Positions 54,778 through 64,000 of a stretch of DNA of 64,000 nt are shown in pieces. The first letter of the stretch is position 1. The number at the start of each line of letters is the position of its first letter. The position numbers were made by a program, and so were the translations under genes. The DNA is taken from positions 659,140-723,139 of the forward strand of contig VXBA01002149.1 of NCBI GenBank assembly GCA_013399895.1. Direction: 5' to 3'. The DNA comes from Serilophus lunatus. Its lineage: Eukaryota > Chordata > Aves > Passeriformes > Eurylaimidae. The notes under the pieces are model-generated. The model was not told the origin of the DNA. It saw only the letters and a program-made list of their open reading frames with translations, and did no database searches.

Positions 54778-54817
54778 CCTATCTTTATCTCCATCTTCCT
54801 ATCTTTATCTCCATCTT
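54778..54817. repeat. Perfect 20-bp tandem duplication
   Basis: CCTATCTTTATCTCCATCTT occurs twice in direct succession without mismatch. It lies within the LTR but is not part of the family pattern I recall, so it appears to be a copy-specific, relatively recent duplication. Confidence 0.88.
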
Positions 54818-55038
54818 AACTTTTTTCCCCTTCCTTCTTAAATATGTTATCACAGAGGTGTTCCTTCAACTGCTGGTTGGCCTGGCCTTGGTCAGCAGTG
54901 GGCCCAGCCTGGAGCCAGCTGGCATTGGCTGTGCTAGACACAGAGTTATCTTCCAGCAGCTTCTCAAAGAAGCCTCTCCTATAGCCACCTCCCCACCCCA
55001 ATACCAAGACCTGGCCACAGAAAAACCAATGCATGTGG

Positions 55039-58000
55039 TATTATTTTCATGGAGCCTGTAATGAAAACATTAACTCACATCCCAATACAGCATGTCCTCT
55101 TCTCAATGAAGGAAGAAATAAAATAAATTTTAAAGCAGTGCATGAAATATTACCATAAAAAAGGGGGAGTTTTACCATGTTTAATGTTTAGGTTATCAAT
55201 GGATATTTCTCTTTGGATGTGTTTATACTCTTAGAAAGCAAACTATCACTGCAAAATTAAATCTTTGACAATACATTTACAATTTTTAATTTACTGAGTC
55301 CTCTCAGTAGCAGAACACAGTGTCACTTCTTACCCTTTAATAGCTTTCTTTTTACACAAATAAAGGTCTGGGAATCAGAGAGGTGCTTTGAAATGTTTTA
55401 TTTTTGATGGATCTTTATATACACATAGGTATTATAAAACACTGCTTCTACTAAAGACTAACTTACTGATGTCAATATTTGAAAAGAAACCTACATTTTT
55501 TTTCTTTTTTTTTCACCCCTAGTGAAAGTCTAGTCTTTTATTAAATGACCTTTATAGATCATGGTGTAGGCTTTCCCTTGCAGGTAACATTCTGATCCAT
55601 GGGCTAAATTTTCAACAGAAGGACAAGGTTTTCAGAAGGAAAGTTCTGAGAAATTCCAGAAAAATTGGTAATTGATTGAAGAAAGAAGTAACTGATTAGA
55701 AAGCACTTTTATGAATTATATAGATAAATCAGCTTTTTTTCAGCTCCTTAGCAGCAGAAGTGTGCCTGTGTGTTACCACCCTTTTAGGGATGTATCAAGT
55801 TTTGACAGAGCCACTGTTCATTCTTACACAACGAATAAATACACACCCTAAAGACAGTATAAGCATTGGTACAACTTGGCTCTATTGTAGGTGTAAGAGG
55901 GAGAAGGTTATAGAGGATACAAATTCAGTCTAAGGTAGCAAAGCTCATTTACTCTAGCACAAAGAATATACTAGTGTTGAATTCATTAAAACATCTATCT
56001 GTATACATACGGTTTGATTGGAAGAAATGACAAAAAAACAAACCTTGATTTCAATCTGTGGCTATTTTTAGTGGACCTGTTATATTATGGATTAAGTTGG
56101 AGAAAAATTAAATACATGACTGGTATTGCTCATCATCATGAGCTGTTATTACTGCTGTTCTCAGTTTAAAAACAAAGATTCTAGTATTTTCAAACAACCC
56201 TTTTTTTTTTTTCTGACTTTTATGGCCACTCAAATTCAAACACTTGAAAGGAATTACACATTAAGAGACTGTCTAACTGTCTGCGGAACAAGCTTATTTA
56301 TAGAGGACCAGGTTCGGCCCCTTAATGTGGAACATACAAAGCAGAGGAAATTACTCCTCTCATTTTCTCATTAGGCAAAGGATCTTTTTAATAATTTCTC
56401 TTGTTTTCTTTCTCTCCCCTTTGGGCTCCTGCTTTTGTATTTTTCACCCATTCTTGGTTACATTACTCCTTAGACCACTTAGTAACACTTGGAATAACCA
56501 CCCAAGAAACATGCAACATTCCACTTGTATTCCTCTTACTAAAGCATATATCTTTATTATTTAAATTCTAAAGTCCACATACAATACAGAATGTTTTAGG
56601 TTTTTGAGGAATATGTGACTGTAATATCAGAAGTTGTAGAAGTAATTATGAAGACTTCTTGGGAAACAGGGAATAGAATATATTTTATGACACTACAAGG
56701 AGAACAATTGTTCCAACAGTTAATGAATCCCCCAGCTAAAGTACAAAGATCTAGATAAGATATGAGTAATAGTGATGATTATCCAAGCTAAAGTAAGGAA
56801 AAGTGTTAATGCTGGACAGAAGTCATTGTTATTCCTCACATACTGAGCACAAGGTGATGTGGGAAAACAGGCATACGGGGGAAAAAAAAAGACAGAAAAT
56901 AGGTCAGAAAATAGAAGGCAGAAATAGGTGAAGCAGCAAAAGAGGAGAAATGAGAGAAGAAAGAGAACAGAGAAGTAGATAAAAGCTGATAGATTATTTG
57001 CCACATCAAAATAATGTATGATGACAGGTAAATTTATTTGTATCCATTGGAGCATGTGCTGTCCAAATATCTGATACTCATATGGTATCCTTCCAGTAAT
57101 CTAGCACTGTGCCCCATCTGCAACACCAGAGCACTTCTGTATCCTAAGACCACTGAAAGACACAGTTTGCATCCACCACAAATACATCGTTATCAGATTA
57201 AGCTCAAAGAATGCACCATTCAGTTAATTACTTTTTCTCTTATACATTTTAATTGTAATTAAAAAAGACAAGTCTAATATTTCATACATCCCTAAAAGTC
57301 TAGATGTGCAGCCAGAAAGGGAGTCACACCCTTCTTCAAGACATGTTCCAATCATGGAACAACAGATGTTTCAGGGCCATGGATTTTGCCCTGTGCATAT
57401 TAAAATAAAAATACAGCATAGATAATGGAAAGAAGAACTCTTCTATGATACTCTTCACTTAATGAAGGTGATAAGCCTGAAGGGTCAATGGGTAAATAAA
57501 AATCTATTTCTGTGCAGGACTGGTTCTACCAAGCACCAGACAATTTACTACTTAGCTGACCTAGGAGAACAAGTCTTAAGACAACAGTAGCATAAAAGCA
57601 GTTCCACTTTTTAAACAATTATTAACATTTTTAAAGGAGATCTTGTGAAAAAATATTGTAATGATATTTTTTTAACATTCAGGTACTCTTTTTGCAACAA
57701 ACATGAACATGCACTTATGTCAGAAAGATGTCCCCTGACCAGTTAATTCTTGATGACCAAGTCTCCTTAGCCAGCTTAATTCAAATTTTTAAATATTTAG
57801 ATGTATTGCATGCAACAGCAGTTACTTGTAGTGCCTATCTTCACCTCTATCTGCTCACATTGCTTTTCCCCGTTCTTCTTTTTTTTTTCAGGTAAATGAA
57901 AAGGAGCCCATCAATAAATGCTCCTCTGGTTTTTTTACACTAGTCCTGATCTATACATTGCTTGTATGAATAAAAAAAAAAAAAAATAAAAAAAAAAAGA

Positions 58001-58719
58001 GTGAATTAAAAAATGGCTTTTATACACTCAGTGAACCACAACTCTGTACATGATAAATCATGTCTGGTATAAATACAGATTTTCTTTTCCCACCCTGCCA
58101 AGAGCAAATGTTTAAAATTATCTGGTGGAAGTCTGCACTTTCATATCATACCTAAACTTGGTAAAACATCTTGCTTTCAAACTTTTATTTAGTTATTTGA
58201 TTTTGTACTTTGTAGACAATTTAGATATATAGACCAAAAATATTTTAATATTGAATGGTACATCCTTACAAGCCATTTTGCCATTTTTATGTTCTCTTTA
58301 GGCACTGTGAGTATTGTATGTATGGAAACTTTAATGTATGAGATAATGTTAGTTCTGGGTTTGCGTTTTCCCTTTAAGAAACTTTCTTCAGAAACTTTTA
58401 TTGGCAGGCATGATTTTTTATATTTGAGCATTAAATGATAGGTAAGGTCTTATATCAGAAACTACTTATATATTCTAATACTCTTAATAGTGTTTCTATT
58501 CATCCAAAGGCTGTAGATTTGCTTTATAGTTACTGTTTCACTGTTTCACTTCATCTGCTAGAGTCATTCTTATGCTGTTTTAGAAAACGAAGACTTGCTT
58601 TAAACAAAGATGGTAGTGATTTATTTGAAATATACTTACGTGCTGCTTTCGCAAAGTAACTTGTGCTAAATGCATTATTCATTTTCATTTTTTAACCAAG
58701 ACTTGTCCGTGTTTTTAGC
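55039..58719. other. Non-coding DNA with A- and T-rich tracts
   Basis: Unique AT-rich sequence between the solo LTR and the CpG-rich block. It contains T-rich patches near 55497-55515 and 56202-56214 and a long A tract at 57971-57998. No coding frame has a recognisable motif. Confidence 0.5.
57971..57998. repeat. A-rich homopolymer tract, one T interruption
   Basis: Fifteen A, a T, then eleven A. It could be the tail of a retroposed sequence lying to the left, but no such body is recognisable. Confidence 0.8.
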
Positions 58720-59300
58720 GTGTGCTATCCCTTCCCTACACAGTTCACTGGAAGCCAAAACAAAACTCCGAACTGAGAACTTCCGTCTTTAGGAACGACT
58801 TGTATATCCAGCCACAAAACTTCCAGGCATTAACACACCGTTTACATTTTCAGCTTATCAGATACCAGCCTTCTAACGAGGCAGACACTTGGTGGGCAGG
58901 TCAAAGACAACTGCGCCTTGTTCTGTTCCTCGCAGTGGCTCCGAGGGGTACTAGCAGTGAAAGAAGGCTCGACTCTCCTTCGGCTGCCTATTTCCCTCGT
59001 GCAACACTTCTGTGCAGACGTTCGTCGCCCTCGCTGGTCCTTCAATCCCAGAAAAGCGAACAATACGAGTGAGCGGCTGAGTGGCTGGAAAGAAAGGACG
59101 CGAGCCCAAAACAGGAGACGGGTGGCGGGGGACGAGGGGGCGCGGGGGCGGCCACTGTCCCTCTTCGGGCATCATCTGTCTATCCAGCTTTACATCACAA
59201 TGCTGCGGTTTGACACCTCAGAACTCCACCGTCACAGGATCTCGTATCCACCGTGCGGGCCCAGAGACCGTGGCTAATTCCAAGTCGTTGTAAGAGGGTT
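58720..59300. promoter_or_regulatory. Isolated CpG island, candidate promoter
   Basis: By eye there are about 22 CpG dinucleotides between 58911 and 59170 alone, with more up to 59285, while the rest of the window outside the LTRs has very few. The block holds an Sp1-like GGGGGCGGCC (59144-59153) and a G-quadruplex motif (59120-59148). Such islands in birds usually mark promoters or first exons of genes or lncRNAs. It matches no repeat family I know. Frames are open on both strands (up to 119 codons at 58918-59277), but high GC explains this and no protein family is recognised. Direction is unknown. A degraded, non-promoter CpG island or an unrecognised GC-rich repeat are alternatives. Confidence 0.55.
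59120..59148 (+). other. G-quadruplex motif
   Basis: Four G-runs (GGG, GGGGG, GGGGG, GGGGG) are separated by loops TGGC, ACGA and CGC, satisfying the canonical G3+N1-7 pattern on the plus strand. It lies inside the CpG island, as G4 motifs often do near promoters. Confidence 0.75.
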
Positions 59301-59932
59301 TAAAATTAACAGCTCCCCGTGGGACAGGGTCCCCAGAGAAAGACTGAATAGCAGTCAGTGACAGGATAGTGATGAAAAATATAATTAAATAGAATAATAA
59401 TAAAAATATTTCTCTGACTATAGCCCTCTGCCTTGCAACTTCCTGTGCTTGGTCATTAGTCTAAAGGAGCAGCTCAGACCACCTTGAACCTGGGATAATT
59501 TTTTTTTTCAGCTATATGCAGCTGAGGAAAGAGAATCTCACCTGCAAGATTCACAAGAAATGCCCACATTATGGCCTATGCCCTTTTTCTCTGAGAACTT
59601 GAAAATTAATCCATGCTTCTAGTTGTGAATCTATGCCTGCGGCTGTAGGCGATGGAGGGTAAAGCTGTACCTCAGACATCTGCAGATATCACATGATGGT
59701 ACTCACTTGCCTCAGAAGGTTGTTGACAGGTTATGTTCATTAGTTTTGGTATGAGTCACACTGTTACTAAATTGATAGAGCTACAGAAAAGCCTACTAGT
59801 GAACAAAAATAAATAAGAACATTTCTTCTCCCTAACTCACCATCTGCCACAAGCTTATGATACCTTCAAATTTCTTCAGGTAGTTAAGGCATATTTCTAT
59901 AGATTATCCTCACTGTTTATATGATTTTTTTA
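59301..59932. other. Non-coding DNA between CpG island and CR1
   Basis: Composition returns abruptly to AT-rich, with an A/T-rich patch at 59376-59412 and a T9 run near 59500. I recognise no repeat or exon. Confidence 0.5.
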
Positions 59933-60405
59933 CACAGAATTATACAGAATTAACAAGGTTGGAAAAGACCGTAGAGATCATCAAGTCCAACTTTACCTAG
60001 GTTAACAACCTATCCAACACCAGTCTAACATCTAAACCATCTAAACCAACTAAACCATGTCACTAAGTTCATCATCCAACCTATCCTTAAATACATCCAG
60101 GGACAGTGACTCCACCACCTCCCTGGGAAGCCCATTCCAGTGGGAAATCACTCTCACTGTGAAAAAATTTCTCCTGATATCCAACCTGAACCTCCTCTGA
60201 CGCAGCCTACGACTGTGTCCTCTTGTTCTGTCACTGGGAGCCTGAGAGAAGAGACTGACCCCCGCCTGACTACAACCTCCTTTCAGGTAGTTACAGACAG
60301 CAATAAGGTCACCCCTGAGCCTCCTCTTCTCCGGGCTGAACAATCCCGGTTCCCTCAGCCGTTCCTCATAGGGCTTGTGCTCCAGCCCCTTCACCATCCT
60401 TTTTC
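59933..60405 (-). mobile_element. CR1 LINE 3' end, minus strand, comparatively young
   Basis: The plus strand starts ACAGAATTATACAGAATTAA, then GGTTGGAAAAGACC, AGAGATCATCAAGTCCAAC, CATCCAGGGACAGTGACTCC, TCCACCACCTCCCTGGG and continues in the reverse complement of CR1 to GGGCTTGTGCTCCAGCCCC. This CR1 subfamily differs from the one at 16618 in its 3' region. The 3' terminus is at about 59933 and the 5' truncation at about 60405. Its ORF2 C-terminal frame is still open, which fits a more recent insertion than the other three copies. Confidence 0.94.
60050..60400 (-). pseudogene. CR1 ORF2 C-terminal fragment, frame still open
   Basis: About 116 codons run open to a stop at 60050, within a frame that begins in flanking DNA. 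The peptide carries hallmarks of the CR1 ORF2 C-terminus in order: YEERLREPGLFS, PEKRRLRGDLI, FFTVRVISHWNGLPREVVE, LDVFKDRLDD and the terminal MV. This tail lies downstream of the endonuclease and reverse transcriptase domains, both of which are absent. It is a 5'-truncated relic that cannot mobilise itself. There is no ATG or promoter of its own inside the element, and the codons before 60400 come from flanking DNA. Confidence 0.9.
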
Positions 60406-63400
60406 TCAGAAAGTGAAAAGAAATTGACATTCATCTAATATGATCCTGGGAAACTATGCTGTATTTGGTCAAGTGAACCACTTCTGTGGTATTTTTTATA
60501 TGAACTTAATAAAATCATTAATTCTATAACTCCATGGACTTGCTATAAGCATATGCTTAGATAGGAGTACTATTGGTAGGTATTTTCTGAGTTGGTACCT
60601 AGGATGAATAGCATAACTACATAAAGTCAGACCAAACCCAGGACTTACTCTAGCAGAGAACCAAGAGGAGGTGTCTCAGGAGCAGCAGAAGAACAAGGCA
60701 AGCCAAAATGCTACTTCTCAACAATGCTTTTACACCCCCCAGTCACTTTCAGAACAGGGACTGTATTTATCTTTGTAGTAACCATTAATAGATTTATTAT
60801 CCATGAACTCGGCCAATCCTATAAATTCGCATAGACTGTTAGCCCCAAGATAACTTCTAGCTCAATAGCTCAGATACCCATTGCACAAAAGGTCACTTCT
60901 TCTGTTTGGAAACAGATAACTCCTTTATGTTTGTTTCCATGTTTTTGAACCCAAGTGATACATAATTACATAATGTTGACAGACTGGTCATGATTTTACT
61001 ATTATTTAGTTGTTCCAAATATGTAGCTGTTCCATATGTTTTTTCCTGATGCCCTTCTTCAAATCTCTGCTATCACATCCTTTCTGAGATGGGGGAAAGA
61101 GAAGAATGTCTTACTGGATTAGAATTGCATGAGGTGGATTAGAGATACTTTAGAGATATCATGGATGTACACAATCTCAGAGACACATTACTAAAAATTC
61201 CTAGTGTTCCTAGTGTTACTCTTTTCATTGGTAAGAGTACTGATCAGGCATTGTTTTGGAAACCTCCAGAATAATACCTAGATTTCATTCAGAGCAAAGG
61301 TTAGCCCATCACGTTATATGTAAAATTAGGAATTTTTTAATCAATTAGTATTTATTTACACTGGATTTTACCTGATGCACCTACTGACTAGTTCTAACAA
61401 CTGCAAACACATCAAGGTAACCAAGTTCTGAAACATATATACCTAACTTGATAAACACAATTAGTAGCAATTAAAATGTTGGTACAGTATCCTCTTACTT
61501 CTGAAATGCTGATTTAGGTTTTATGTTGCAAATGCAGTTAGCACCCCATCACAGAGATACTTTCTTTACACAGGCTAACTGTTCTTCCTGGCACTAAAGA
61601 GATCTACAGTGTCCTGAATGATACTGATTATCTAACAAAGCTATTTTATTTGCAATTGCAGAGAATAAAATATGTCTTGTAAAAAATGAGACTTCACTTA
61701 TGCAACAGAAAATACAGGACTTGGAGTGTGTGGATTTATTTTTTTTTTATAACTGCACAAACCCAATATCAGTAGAGTATAAAAATAAAAGCAAAACATC
61801 TAGAGATTTTCATTTGATTTAAATGCAAATAAACCACTTCTGGCCTAGATTTCCCCAAGTTTGTCAAGCTGGAGCATGTGTCAAAAACATGACAAGAGGT
61901 AAGGCTCTAAAACAAGTCTGGTATTTGGGAAATGAACTGTTGATTAGTTGACTAATAAAAAACTAAATTAAAAAAGCTACAAACAGCAAAAGGAAGGTGG
62001 ATTCCCAGCTTCCTCCAAGCTGCATTTGGTTGATCATATTTGTTCTGGCATAAATAAACAATTTGAATCACTTTTCTGTAATTATAACAAAGATTTTAAA
62101 TTGGTTTTATTTAAATATTTAATCAGTCAGATATAAGTAGATTTTCTGAGAATTATGTGAGTTTCCATGTACCAAGTACTTAGTAGGTTCACATTTTAGC
62201 TTTTATTCCTTCTTCATTTTTAATAAATTCATTATATATTTGGCCCAGACCTATCTACTTTATTGCACCTTTTTCATTATAGTCTTTTCAGCTGTCATGT
62301 TACTTGTTCTCTTGAATTTCAACATGGGCAATCCATTATGCAGCAGTTTCCCTTTTTAGCAGAGTCAGTTACAGAAAAGACAGTAAATCTTTTAGAATTA
62401 TCAGTTACTTTAAGCCAAATGTTTTCTTCCAATTCTATTATATAAGCAGTGAATTTGGACCCAAAAATTACCAAGATTGCCATTGCTTTATGGATTCCCA
62501 TATTGGATAGATGATGGAAGATGTCATTCAGTGTTTTCTCATTCCTGTGTCTGGGCTTATCTCAGCAGAACCTAACACAGTCTGTCCTACCTTTATAGTA
62601 CTGTCATCCACACTGCTAAGTTGAATTGCTGGATTATGTGAGATCCACAGCCTAGGATGCTAGCTGGTAACAGCTTTGGCACGCAGTTTATAAGTAGAAA
62701 TTGCACTGGTGCCAGTTCCTGAATTAAGCCTGAGGTGGTGTGAAGGTTCAAAACTAAGCAGCATTGGGAGTTTGATTTTTTATTTGCCTTCAGAAGCAGG
62801 AGGGAAAAATTATGTGACATGAGCCAATAGTTGCTGATTACCTTCAGGCTGTAACAGTTCACTGTATGTTGGCCAAATCCACAACTAGGCATAGGACTGC
62901 AACTGATAAGAACAACAGAAGGACTCAAAACATAACAGATCAAAGAACTTGATCTTTAGTTCTTGTTTCTGAAAGGCCCGAAATAGGGGGATGGCATTGC
63001 TATCAAAAGAATTAAGGCTAGTTCTCAGTGGGAAATGTTAGGATTTGGACCCCGAAACAGAAGGTTAACATGAGGAATGGTACTAGCATCAGCACATGCT
63101 AGCAGCAATAATTCATAGCTAGTCTTCATTTCATGGAATGCCCTGAAAAAACAAGGGTTAGACCTTTTTGCCATCATCCTAAGAATGGCTTGAATAAATA
63201 TGCAACCTATACGAGCAATTAACTTGTTGCCATTTCCGAAGTACTGTTTAGTTGCCATTCAAGTCAAGTTTAGATTTATTTGGGATTAGTAGAAAGATGG
63301 TAAAGATTCAGTTTTTGATTAGATGAACAAAAACAATAAAGAAGAGGGACATCATCTGGACAATTTTTCACGGATGATTCTGGAGAAGATACGGGGTACT

Positions 63401-64000
63401 AGGCTAAGCTGGATGGTAAGTTAGCAGCTATAACTTGACAATGAAGGCAATGAAGGCCAAAACTATTTCTGAAACAAGTTGTAGACTGCAGAAGTATAGT
63501 GATGTGACTCACAATTTTTTAAAGTTAGGACTGGGTTCATTTGGGCCACAGTTTTCATGGATGCATGTATTCATGGATCCACTGAGAGGACCGTTACTTA
63601 CTTACTCTGCAACCTACCTGCCCTCATTGCAGCACTTGGGTCTATATGTTGATCCAGTGTGCAACTAGACAGAAGAACTTTGGGCCATTTTTTGCTAATC
63701 TTTGTCTTACAGATAGGGATTTCTTTTGACCTGTCAATCAACTTAAAACCTTCATTCACTTCTACTTCCGTCCATAACTCGACTCTTAATACAAGGCCCA
63801 ACTGTAAACATGGTTCTCAGAATTGGTTTGTACCTTACCATACTCTCAGTAGGGGATTGAACCATTCTGTCACTGGTCATAAACTTAGCTATCCAAGTTT
63901 TACTAGAACCTGGACCAGAATGTAAGTCTTAGAACAAGGTTCAGGCAAAACCTTTCCCTTAACCACAATTCAGGAATAGGCAGCTGTCACAGGGAACTGG
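60406..64000. other. Non-coding DNA to the end of the window
   Basis: About 3.6 kb without a recognisable gene or repeat. The last 1.5 kb has several overlapping frames of 67-116 codons on both strands (62593-62943, 63025-63258, 63435-63668, 63598-63925) and a GGTAAGTT donor-like site near 63415. None shows a known motif, and overlap on both strands argues against real coding. Confidence 0.45.

Larger units (their letters stand above)
53967..55033 (-). mobile_element. Complete 1.07-kb solo LTR of an avian ERV, TGTGG target-site duplication
   Basis: It starts TGTAGTGGTTTGACC and ends AAACCAATGCA, giving TG...CA termini, and is flanked by TGTGG at 53962-53966 and TGTGG at 55034-55038. The 5-bp duplication fits an ERVL-like (class III) integration. 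I assign minus orientation because AATAAA appears on that strand (TTTATT at 54113-54118) with a TATA-like TATTTAAG upstream (54837-54844). In between lies a GC-rich block of diverged 35-70 bp tandem repeats. This repeat type is abundant in many birds. The distance from the TATA-like box to the poly(A) signal is over 700 nt, which would imply an unusually long R region, so the promoter position is uncertain. Compared with the copy at 7771 it lacks about 45 bp after the first 100 bp. No viral genes adjoin it. Confidence 0.9.

Noticed and set aside
54345..54819. Overlapping open frames of 92-144 codons on the plus strand and 111 codons on the minus strand
   Set aside because: They lie inside the GC-rich tandem repeats of the solo LTR. 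Frames are open on both strands because the repeats are stop-poor, and the translations are repeat-derived.
7771..55033. The two similar LTRs at 7771 and 53967 as the pair flanking one provirus
   Set aside because: They are about 46 kb apart, visibly diverged, differ by an internal deletion, and no gag, pol or env-like sequence lies between them. The right copy has its own target-site duplication.
58722..59293. Several frames of 70-119 codons on both strands
   Set aside because: They overlap each other within the CpG island. GC-rich DNA lacks stops, and none has a recognisable protein motif.
63435..63925. Adjacent frames on both strands with a nearby donor-like GGTAAGTT
   Set aside because: Both strands are open over the same interval, no acceptor or family motif supports an exon, and donor-like hexamers are common by chance.
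1..64000. CRISPR arrays, tRNA or rRNA genes, or prokaryotic systems
   Set aside because: No regularly spaced repeats, no tRNA-like stem and box signatures noticed, and the whole window has vertebrate nuclear character.

Overview
The window looks like AT-rich, largely non-coding nuclear DNA from a bird. The main evidence is the repeat content. There are four recognisable CR1 (chicken repeat 1) LINE 3' ends, in both orientations and of different ages. There are also four LTRs from two avian endogenous retrovirus LTR types: a roughly 540 bp type ending in a GTTAAACCA-like terminus, and a roughly 1.07 kb type starting TGTAGTGGTTT. These families are typical of Neoaves and are common in passerines, but the species cannot be fixed from this sequence. 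Bacterial-type organisation (operons, ribosome binding sites, long ORFs) is absent. No ORF in any frame resembles a known cellular protein, so I call no host protein-coding gene. The window is best read as a gene desert or part of one or more large introns.

Layout. 1-2633: AT-rich unique DNA with one 42-bp tandem duplication. 2634-3173: solo LTR on the + strand with a 5-bp target-site duplication, a CRE and a TATA box. 3174-7770: featureless. 7771-8138: 5'-labelled part of a second LTR type, cut off exactly at an uncalled base (N at 8139). 8140-16617: unique DNA with a short CR1 3' tail near 12.55 kb and A-rich tracts. 16618-16945: CR1 on the - strand. 16946-30816: long stretch with only simple repeats. 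30817-31040: old CR1 on the - strand. 31771-32105: LTR of the first type on the - strand. 32106-43209: unique DNA. 43210-43636: CR1 on the + strand with its 3' terminus. 43637-53966: unique DNA with a probable MIR SINE relic near 53.6 kb. 53967-55033: complete solo LTR of the second type flanked by perfect TGTGG duplications. 55034-58719: unique DNA. 58720-59300: an isolated CpG-rich block with an Sp1-like site and a G-quadruplex motif, the best candidate promoter here. 59933-60405: the youngest-looking CR1, whose ORF2 C-terminal frame is still open. 60406-64000: unique DNA.

Functional reading. Nothing behaves as a multigene system. The items most likely to have a present function are the CpG island at about 59 kb (possible promoter or first exon of a gene or lncRNA) and, less likely, promoter elements carried by the solo LTRs. 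I found no undescribed biological system. Splice sites, conservation and transcription could not be tested from sequence alone, so exons too short to stand out by eye could have been missed.
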